The position numbers were made by a program, and so were the translations under genes. A stretch of DNA of 11,936 nucleotides, from NCBI GenBank assembly GCA_964466385.1, contig CAYXNM010000083.1, forward strand, positions 1-11,936, in the 5' to 3' direction. The stretch is from UBA5972 sp964466385 (GTDB lineage Bacteria > Pseudomonadota > Alphaproteobacteria > Rhodobacterales > Rhodobacteraceae). Below, in pieces: positions 7,447-11,936 of the stretch. Within the stretch, counting starts at the first letter, position 1. Each line of letters opens with the position of its first letter. The notes beneath the pieces are model-generated. The model was not told where the DNA came from and ran no database searches. It saw nothing but the letters and a program-made list of their open reading frames with translations.

Positions 7447-8636
7447 CCCTTGACCGCTTTCACGATCTTTTCGGCCCCGTCGCGCAGGTCGTCAGCAGCG
7501 ATGACATCGACATCGGAATTGTTCAGAATGGCCTTGCCTTCAGCGACCCTGGTGCCCTCCAGCCGCACAACAAGCGGCAGGCTCAGACCGACCTCTTTCA
7601 CCGCCGCAACCACGCCTTCTGCGATCACGTCACACCGCATGATGCCGCCGAAAATGTTGACCAGGATACCTTTGACCTGGGGATCGGACGTGATGATCTT
7701 GAAAGCTTCCGTCACCTTCTCCTTGGTGGCACCCCCGCCCACATCCAGAAAATTCGCAGGTTCGGCCCCGTAAAGCTTGATGATGTCCATTGTCGCCATG
7801 GCCAGACCGGCGCCATTGACCATGCAGCCGATTTCGCCATCCAGCGCGATGTAGTTCAGATCGAATTTGCTGGCCGCCAGTTCCTTGGCGTCCTCCTCGG
7901 TTTCATCCCGCAGGCCCATGATGTCGGGGTGGCGATAAAGGGCGTTGCCGTCAAAACCCATCTTGGCGTCAAGACATTTGAGGTCACCGCTATCGGTCAC
8001 GATCAGTGGGTTGATCTCCAGCATCTCCATGTCCTTTTCAACGAACATGTTGTATAGCGTCGTGATCAGAGCAACGCATTGTTTCACCTGTCTGCCGCTC
8101 AACCCCAACGCAAAAGCAACCCGTCTTCCGTGAAAAGCCGACAGGCCCGATGCCGGATCGATCGAGAAGCTGAGGATTTTTTCAGGTGTATTGGCGGCAA
8201 CTTCCTCGATGTCCATGCCGCCTTCGGTCGAACAGACAAACGCGATGCGCGACGTCTGGCGATCCACCAGCAGGGCAAGATAAAGTTCGGTCTGGATGCC
8301 CGAGCCGTCCTCGATATAGACCCGGTTGACCTGTTTTCCGGCCGGACCCGTCTGGTGCGTGATCAGCGTGCGCCCCAGCATCTTTTCAGCTTCCTCGGCC
8401 GCTTCAGAGACTGATTTCGTCAGCCGCACGCCACCTTTTTCACCTGCTTCGTGTTCCTTGAAATGGCCCTTGCCGCGACCGCCTGCATGGATTTGCGCCT
8501 TGACCACCCAGATCGGGCCATCCATTTCGCCTGCCATCGTCTTGGCCTCGTCAGCCTTGAGAACAACACGGCCGTCCGAAACCGGCGCCCCAAAGTCGCG
8601 CAACAGGCGTTTGGCCTGATATTCATGGATATTCAT
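7447..8636 (-). CDS. sucC: Succinyl-CoA synthetase, beta subunit (last codons in gap)
   Basis: ATP-grasp beta subunit of succinate-CoA ligase, partner of SucD. It shows 396 complete codons from ATG at 8636 and then enters the N run. Since family members are near 397 residues, probably only a few residues and the stop are missing. The N-terminus MNIHEYQAKRLL is canonical. WVVKAQIHAGGRGKG at 43-57 is the nucleotide-binding segment with K46, N208 in LEINPL and D222 in LDAKMGFDGNA are the Mg ligands, and the C-terminal CoA-ligase domain shows FLDVGGGA (297-304) and NIFGGIMRCD (327-336). The ribosome site is weak: GGG is 9 nt before the ATG, and AGGA is about 18 nt away. It is the first gene of the suc-odh block, 187 bp after mdh, with its own likely promoter region. 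Confidence 0.97.
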
Positions 8637-8680
8637 TGAGAGATGCCCGTTCTTTCCTGAAACTGTTTTGCTGCGTCAGA

Positions 8681-8689
8681 TGTGACACA
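8681..8689. promoter_or_regulatory. Third TGTG/CACA palindrome before sucC
   Basis: TGTGACACA on the plus strand has TGTG and CACA half-sites around one central base. Its centre (8685) is about 62.5 bp, or close to six helical turns, from the centre of the TGTGATCACA palindrome. It lies downstream of the candidate -10 of sucC, where a bound protein would hinder transcription. It is a weaker match to the other two copies, so it is offered as a possible operator only. Confidence 0.3.
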
Positions 8690-8710
8690 AAATAAGGGGA
8701 AAGAAAGGTG

Positions 8711-8739
8711 AATATTTCGTTTGCGGGAGAAAATCCCAA
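8711..8739 (-). promoter_or_regulatory. Candidate sigma-70-type promoter of sucC
   Basis: On the minus strand TTGGGA (8739-8734, 4 of 6 to TTGACA) and AATATT (8716-8711, 4 of 6 to TATAAT) are 17 bp apart. The -35 begins 3 bp after the TGTGATCACA palindrome. Transcription would start near 8704, giving a leader of about 70 nt before sucC. Matches of this quality are common by chance; position and spacing are the main support. Confidence 0.35.
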
Positions 8740-8742
8740 CTT

Positions 8743-8772
8743 TGTGATCACACATTAGAATTGCGTGATCAC
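8743..8772. promoter_or_regulatory. Two GTGATCAC operator-like palindromes 21 bp apart
   Basis: TGTGATCACA at 8743-8752 is a perfect 10-bp palindrome, and GTGATCAC at 8765-8772 repeats its core. Their centres are 21 bp apart, two helical turns, so a protein bound at both would lie on the same DNA face. The flanks also repeat: each copy is followed by AGAATT within a few bases, giving an imperfect direct repeat of about 20 bp. The site is just upstream of the candidate -35 of sucC. Short dyads of this kind are typical of dimeric repressors or activators, for example GntR-type proteins, but the regulator cannot be named. TGTGA directly abutting TCACA differs from the CRP site, which has a 6-bp spacer. 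Confidence 0.5.
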
Positions 8773-8816
8773 AAATAGAATTCCAAGCCCGTTCGCAACG
8801 TGGGCGGGCTTGGAAT
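8773..8816 (-). terminator. Probable terminator after mdh
   Basis: A perfect 12-bp inverted repeat, with arms 8780-8791 and 8805-8816 (ATTCCAAGCCCG and its complement) around a 13-nt loop, begins 7 bp after the mdh stop. On the minus strand it is followed by the T-rich TCTATTT. The T tract is imperfect, so termination may be partial and let some mdh transcripts read into sucC. Confidence 0.6.
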
Positions 8817-8823
8817 CACAGTG

Positions 8824-9786
8824 TCAGCCCAGCGAACTGTCGATCCCCTTACAGGCTTCGACCAGTCCTTTGACCGCGTCGACCGACTTGTTGAACATGG
8901 CCTGTTCGTCCTTGTTCATCCTGATCTCGATCACCCGCTCGATCCCGCCGGCACCGATCACCGTGGGCACACCGACGTACGTGTTTTTCAGCCCGTAAGC
9001 GCCGTCCACATTCGCCGCACAGGGCAGGACGCGTTTTTGGTCTTTCAGATACGCCTCGGCCATTTCAATCGCCGACGCCGCAGGCGCATAAAACGCCGAA
9101 CCGGTTTTCAGAAGGCCAACGATCTCGGCCCCGCCATCGCGCGTGCGCTGAACGATGGCGTCAAGTTTTTCCTGGCTGGTCCAGCCCATTTCAACGAGAT
9201 CGGGCAATGTGATGCCCCCGACCGTCGAATACCGTGTCAAGGGAACCATCGTGTCGCCGTGCCCCCCCAGCACAAACGCCGAAACATCGCGCATGGAAAC
9301 GCCAAAGGCTTCGGACAGGAAATGCCGGAAGCGCGCGCTGTCAAGAACGCCCGCCATGCCGCAAACCTTGTGCGCGGGCAGGCCGGAAAACTGCTGCAAG
9401 GCCCAGACCATCGCATCGAGCGGGTTGGTGATACAGATCACGAAAGCATCAGGTGCGTGGGCCGCGATGCCTTCCCCGACCGATTTCATGACCTTGAGGT
9501 TGATGCCCAGCAAGTCATCGCGGCTCATCCCCGGTTTGCGGGGAACCCCGGCGGTCACGATGCAAACGTCAGCGCCGGCGATATCCGCGTAGTCGGTTGT
9601 GCCCGAAAGCGCGGCATCGAACCGTGAAACCGAGCCGCTTTCGGCGATATCCAACGCCTTGCCTTGCGGAATACCGTCGGCAATATCGAAAACGACGACG
9701 TCTCCCAATTCCTTGGTTGCTGCCAGATGTGCCAAAGTTCCGCCGATTTGACCGGCACCGATCAGGGCGATCTTTGCTCTTGCCAT
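8824..9786 (-). CDS. mdh: Malate dehydrogenase, LDH-like type
   Basis: NAD-dependent malate dehydrogenase of 320 residues, the lactate-dehydrogenase-like form common in alphaproteobacteria, which interconverts malate and oxaloacetate in the TCA cycle. The dinucleotide motif GAGQIGG is at 10-16, with D34 at the end of the second strand as expected for NAD+ preference. Substrate-binding arginines are R83 and R89 in the VPRKPGMSRDDLL loop; R83 in this loop marks malate rather than lactate enzymes. N121 is in ITNPLD, D149 and R152 in LDSARFR, and the catalytic histidine is H176 in GGHGD. The ATG is preceded by AGGAG at 8 nt. The gene is separated from sucC by a hairpin and a 187-bp regulatory region, and from the upstream small gene by a strong terminator, so it probably has its own promoter. 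Confidence 0.98.
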   Translation of the reverse strand: MARAKIALIGAGQIGGTLAHLAATKELGDVVVFDIADGIPQGKALDIAESGSVSRFDAALSGTTDYADIAGADVCIVTAGVPRKPGMSRDDLLGINLKVMKSVGEGIAAHAPDAFVICITNPLDAMVWALQQFSGLPAHKVCGMAGVLDSARFRHFLSEAFGVSMRDVSAFVLGGHGDTMVPLTRYSTVGGITLPDLVEMGWTSQEKLDAIVQRTRDGGAEIVGLLKTGSAFYAPAASAIEMAEAYLKDQKRVLPCAANVDGAYGLKNTYVGVPTVIGAGGIERVIEIRMNKDEQAMFNKSVDAVKGLVEACKGIDSSLG

Positions 9787-9826
9787 CTCAATCTCTCCTT
9801 GAGGTTGGAAAATCCAGCGTCTGACT

Positions 9827-9839
9827 ATCGCTTCGCGAT
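9827..9839 (-). promoter_or_regulatory. Small hairpin in the mdh upstream region
   Basis: ATCGC and GCGAT form a perfect 5-bp inverted repeat around TTC, about 41 bp before the mdh ATG. It may be a leader hairpin or a small dyad site. I found no convincing -35/-10 pair for mdh between the upstream terminator and its start. Confidence 0.25.
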
Positions 9840-9896
9840 GAGGCCTGCAAGGTCAAAGGGGTCCAAACGGCCACCCCGGCACGCGGGTTCAGGTGC

Positions 9897-9932
9897 AAAA
9901 AATCGCGAGGTCACCGGTCGGGATGACCCCGC
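9897..9932 (-). terminator. Rho-independent terminator of the small exported-protein gene
   Basis: On the minus strand GCGGGGTCA (9932-9924) pairs with TGACCTCGC (9913-9905): 9 bp including one G-U pair, with a 10-nt loop. It is followed after one base pair step by six T (9902-9897). It lies about 30 bp beyond the stop of the exported-protein gene and should separate it from mdh. Confidence 0.8.
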
Positions 9933-9962
9933 TATCCAAGCCCCTGCCCCTGATGGAACAGC

Positions 9963-10280
9963 TCAGGCGTCGTTGCCCGGCGCGACCACGTGTTCGGCCA
10001 ACTGTTCCCAGCTTTCACCCGATGCCACAAGACAGGACATTCCGTTCGGCAAGGTTACGAGGATGGTCCAGGTGCCCGTGGATTGCGAGGCAAACACCTC
10101 CACAATCGCGTTGTTGCGCCCCAGTCCCATCGATTGCCGCGTTTCCCCGAATTTGGATTGCAGACGTTCGACGATCATCGCGCGCTCGGCGCAATTGGCG
10201 CCTTGAGCGTGCGCGTTCTGGGTTGCCCAGACAAAACCGCCCAATCCCAGCGAGAGGGCAAACAAGTAGTTCTTCATCAT
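9963..10280 (-). CDS. Small exported protein of unknown function
   Basis: Protein of 105 residues with a clear signal peptide: MMKNYLF, a hydrophobic stretch to about residue 19, and a likely signal peptidase I site after AHA at 23-25. The mature part has two cysteines, C30 and C83, which could form a disulfide in the periplasm. Recognisable stretches are KFGETRQSMGLG (43-54), VEVFASQSTGTWTI (60-73) and CLVASGESWEQL (83-94). From memory, similar short alphaproteobacterial exported proteins exist, some carrying a doubtful S-adenosylhomocysteine hydrolase label; nothing here supports that activity. The frame is open from a GTG at 10286, but AGGTG (10290-10286) would be too close to it and is well placed 5 nt before the ATG at 10280. 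It is followed by its own terminator, so its position upstream of mdh does not imply a TCA role. Confidence 0.8.
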   Translation of the reverse strand: MMKNYLFALSLGLGGFVWATQNAHAQGANCAERAMIVERLQSKFGETRQSMGLGRNNAIVEVFASQSTGTWTILVTLPNGMSCLVASGESWEQLAEHVVAPGNDA

Positions 10281-10403
10281 AGTCACACCTATTCATTCAG
10301 GCATGCAGCGCCAGTTCGGCCTGATCGGATTTTCCGAAGCCCCGCGCCAACCTGCGGGTTTCATTTGCCGGGTGCGTTCTGCTTGTCGTAACTCCGGCGG
10401 CCA

Positions 10404-10433
10404 ACCGGGCGAATTTTTCGCAAAGCTCCCGGT
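10404..10433. repeat. Compound inverted repeat (hairpin-forming)
   Basis: ACCGG (10404-10408) pairs with CCGGT (10429-10433), and directly inside GCGAA (10409-10413) pairs with TTCGC (10417-10421) around a TTT loop, leaving 7 unpaired bases on one side. This is a 10-bp stem with a bulge. It could be part of a structured leader or small RNA on the plus strand, or simply a DNA dyad. Confidence 0.4.
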
Positions 10434-10479
10434 GACATGGCCCGACTGTGCGCGGCCAAGCCGAACAAGCGGTAAACGC

Positions 10480-10515
10480 ACCGTTCGCCCCAGGGCGAAA
10501 TCCCGAACGGTTTTT
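10480..10515 (+). terminator. Terminator-like hairpin upstream of mcl2, with competing hairpin
   Basis: ACCGTTCG (10480-10487) and CGAACGGT (10504-10511) form a perfect 8-bp stem around 16 nt. The T run TTTTT (10511-10515) begins at the last base of the stem. A second hairpin, TTCGCC (10484-10489) with GGCGAA (10494-10499) around CCAG, uses the same TTCG bases and so excludes the first. This fits either the end of a short plus-strand transcript or an attenuator in the mcl2 leader, 82 bp before the first possible mcl2 start. Confidence 0.45.
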
Positions 10516-10516
10516 A

Positions 10517-10528
10517 GGAAATGTTTCC
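10517..10528. promoter_or_regulatory. GGAAA-TG-TTTCC dyad upstream of mcl2
   Basis: GGAAA and TTTCC form a perfect 5-bp inverted repeat around TG, directly after the T run and just before a possible -10 (TATTCT, 10530-10535). The position suits an operator for mcl2. No regulator can be named, and such a short dyad may be chance. Confidence 0.25.
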
Positions 10529-10597
10529 GTATTCTGATGCACACGATCAATCTTGCATCCCGCACCGGCACTGGCCTAAAACCCCGCAACGCAAGAA

Positions 10598-11485
10598 ATG
10601 GGATATCCAATGGATCAGGATTTCAAACCTTACCGCTCGCTTCTGTATATCCCCGGGTCGCGCGAACGCGCGCTGGAAAAGGCCGCGACGCTGCCAACCG
10701 ACGGGATCATCTTTGATCTCGAGGACGCGGTTGGAATTGACGACAAGGCCAACGCCCGCCAACTGGTGGCATGGACGCTGATGAATCGCGATTACGGCAA
10801 ACGCGGCCTCATGGTCCGTATCAACGGGCTTGAAACGCAATGGGTGATGGACGATCTGGCCGAGATCTGCAATGCCGCGCCGGAGGCGATCCTGTTGCCA
10901 AAAGTGCACGACAGTGGCGACATCCTCTGGCTGGCGGGATACCTGGACAAGCATCCCAAGTGCGGAAAAACGGCGATCTGGGCGATGATGGAAAGCCCGC
11001 TGAGCATCCTGAACGCGCGCGACATTGCCGGGGCGTCGCCGCGGATGAAAGGCCTTGTGGTCGGGACAAACGATCTGCTCAAGGATCTGTCCGCGCGGGA
11101 TACACCTGACCGCGCCCCCCTGATGACCAGCCTTGGGCTGTGTATCCTTGCTTCGCGCGCGTATGGGCTGATCTGTGTCGATGGCGTCTACAACAAGTAT
11201 CAGGACACCCAGACCCTGCGCGTCCTGTGCACACAGGGTAAAGACATGGGGTTTGACGGCAAGACGCTGATTCATCCCGCGCAGATCGCGCCGACGAACG
11301 AGGTTTTTGCACCTTCAGAGGCCGAAGTAGACCTTGCCCGCCGACAGATGGCCGCCTATGACGCCGCGGTTGCGGAGGGGCGCGGGCTGGCGGTGCTTGA
11401 CGGGGCGATTGTCGAAAACCTGCATATCGTTGCCGCCAGACGTCTGTTGGCCAGCGCGGATGCCGTCAGGGAAATGGCTTCCTGA
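10598..11485 (+). CDS. mcl2: HpcH/HpaI-family CoA ester enzyme, probable (3S)-malyl-CoA thioesterase
   Basis: Citrate-lyase-beta/malyl-CoA-lyase family protein of 295 residues. The TIM-barrel family marks are SLLYIPGSRERALEKA (14-29), FDLEDAV (39-45), VRING with R74, PKV at 101-103, WAMMES with E132, VVGTNDL with D159 (E132 and D159 are the expected Mg ligands), DGVYN (195-199), and GFDGKTLIHPAQI (218-230), close to the C-terminal lid. It resembles, as far as I recall, the Rhodobacter Mcl2 (3S)-malyl-CoA thioesterase, starting LYIPGS, rather than Mcl1, starting QLFGPGS. Mcl2 hydrolyses malyl-CoA to malate and CoA, the final step of the ethylmalonyl-CoA pathway, which would supply the nearby Mdh. 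A lyase of another CoA ester is the main alternative. The start is uncertain: ATG at 10598 or ATG at 10610 (291 residues), the latter with GGGA 6 nt upstream and a length nearer the family. Confidence 0.9.
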   Translation: MGYPMDQDFKPYRSLLYIPGSRERALEKAATLPTDGIIFDLEDAVGIDDKANARQLVAWTLMNRDYGKRGLMVRINGLETQWVMDDLAEICNAAPEAILLPKVHDSGDILWLAGYLDKHPKCGKTAIWAMMESPLSILNARDIAGASPRMKGLVVGTNDLLKDLSARDTPDRAPLMTSLGLCILASRAYGLICVDGVYNKYQDTQTLRVLCTQGKDMGFDGKTLIHPAQIAPTNEVFAPSEAEVDLARRQMAAYDAAVAEGRGLAVLDGAIVENLHIVAARRLLASADAVREMAS

Positions 11486-11497
11486 AGTCGGACCACG

Positions 11498-11513
11498 CAA
11501 ACACCGGCGTTTG
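11498..11513. terminator. Weak hairpin between the convergent genes
   Basis: CAAAC (11498-11502) and GTTTG (11509-11513) form a 5-bp stem around ACCGGC, 12 bp after the mcl2 stop. A TTTTT follows on the plus strand only some 10 nt later. GACCA (11491-11495) and TGGTC (11528-11532) could close a larger stem. It may serve one or both convergent genes but is well below a standard terminator. Confidence 0.25.
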
Positions 11514-11530
11514 AACTGGCTGCTTTTTGG

Positions 11531-11936
11531 TCACTCCTCTTTTTTTTCAGGCCGGACCAGACCGGGCGCCGCTCTTTCGCAATCCTCAAACCATTTGACC
11601 ATGGGGCGTGTCAGGTCGCTGCGGTCCGCCCACCCCGCACCGTGGCGGCACAAGCGCACCATCAGGTCGGGGTCAACGCCGATCTTGTCGTGCTTGAGGG
11701 CCGCCGCTGCGTCCACCCAACCCACCTTCAGGAACCGCCGGTGGATGACGGCAAGTCGCTGGACGATGTGAAATGTGATGAAATGGCTGAGGTAATCCAG
11801 ATCGGCCGATTTGCTTTCCTTTGGCAGGTTGCGCTCCAGGATGTCAACGACCGCTTCTGCATCCAGAGGCCAGAATTCGTCGCCCGCGAGCCACGCGAAA
11901 TCCTCGGTTCCCTGCCGTTTTCCACAATGCTCCCAA
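11531..11936 (-). CDS. Unrecognised protein, C-terminal part only (start beyond window)
   Basis: I translated the minus strand from the right edge: 134 codons stay open down to the TGA at 11533-11531. The visible part is rich in Trp, His and acidic residues, includes FAWLAGDEFWPLDAEAVVDI and a helical HFITFHIVQRLAVIHRRF segment, and ends in a charged PEKKEE tail. There is no membrane segment or signal in view, and no catalytic motif I recognise. Codon use (mostly G or C at third positions) matches the neighbouring real genes, and the competing minus-strand frame at 11728-11925 has an implausible composition. A GTG at 11725 is internal, not the start, because the frame continues upstream. It converges on mcl2 with 45 bp between the stops, so it is not in its operon. 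I assign no function. Confidence 0.75.
   Translation of the reverse strand, partial: WEHCGKRQGTEDFAWLAGDEFWPLDAEAVVDILERNLPKESKSADLDYLSHFITFHIVQRLAVIHRRFLKVGWVDAAAALKHDKIGVDPDLMVRLCRHGAGWADRSDLTRPMVKWFEDCERAAPGLVRPEKKEE

Larger units (their letters stand above)
10281..10597. other. Divergent intergenic region between exported-protein gene and mcl2
   Basis: No supported protein gene and no tRNA in these 317 bp. It must contain the promoters of both divergent genes. It holds the compound inverted repeat at 10404-10433, the two competing hairpins with T run at 10480-10515 and the GGAAA/TTTCC dyad at 10517-10528, described separately. A TATTCT at 10530-10535 resembles a -10 for mcl2, but I see no -35 at proper spacing. 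Confidence 0.6.

Noticed and set aside
6465..8636. Apparent sucC-sucD fusion protein of 723 codons
   Set aside because: The frame crosses 100 N. The SucC and SucD parts each match full-length separate subunits, and SucD has its own ATG at the gap edge.
10303..10716. 137-codon plus-strand open frame across the intergenic region into mcl2
   Set aside because: It overlaps mcl2 in another frame, has low-complexity arginine/glycine-rich composition, and has no ribosome site that I can see.
11728..11925. 65-codon minus-strand open frame at the right edge
   Set aside because: It competes with the longer frame ending at 11531, which has normal codon use. This one is Ser/Arg-rich and looks like an off-frame product.

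Overview
The window is a high-GC stretch of core carbon metabolism from an alphaproteobacterium, most likely a Rhodobacterales (Roseobacter/Rhodobacter group) member. This placement rests on three things seen here: the gene order mdh - sucC - sucD - sucA - odhB - (two small genes) - lpd on one strand, an E2 subunit with two lipoyl domains, and a Mcl2-type malyl-CoA enzyme on the other side of mdh. The genus is not resolvable from this sequence alone.

Minus strand, in the direction of transcription: a small exported protein gene (10280 to 9963) ends in a strong intrinsic terminator. It is followed by mdh (9786 to 8824) and a second terminator-like hairpin. Next comes a 187-bp control region with a set of TGTG...CACA palindromes and a candidate promoter. 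The 2-oxoglutarate-to-succinate block then reads sucC, sucD, sucA, odhB, a MAPEG-family membrane protein, a PhnB-like VOC protein and lpd, which runs off the left edge after 329 intact codons. Spacing between these genes is short (4 to 64 bp wherever the sequence is known), so they are probably one operon. A run of exactly 100 N lies between the end of sucC and the ATG of sucD. It is an assembly gap of unknown true length, and any reading frame running through it is artificial.

Plus strand: a 317-bp divergent region separates the exported-protein gene from a citrate-lyase-beta-like gene, probably (3S)-malyl-CoA thioesterase (mcl2). This region holds inverted repeats, including two mutually exclusive hairpins followed by a T run. 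At the right edge an unrecognised gene enters on the minus strand, convergent with mcl2; its last 134 codons are visible.

Together, the OdhA-OdhB-Lpd complex oxidises 2-oxoglutarate to succinyl-CoA, SucCD converts this to succinate with nucleotide triphosphate formation, and Mdh oxidises malate to oxaloacetate. Mcl2 would feed malate from malyl-CoA, the last step of the ethylmalonyl-CoA pathway. I see no mobile element, CRISPR array, tRNA, rRNA or obvious new system. The points most worth a second look are the phased palindrome array before sucC, the attenuator-like structure before mcl2, and the MAPEG and VOC genes inside the 2-oxoglutarate dehydrogenase operon.
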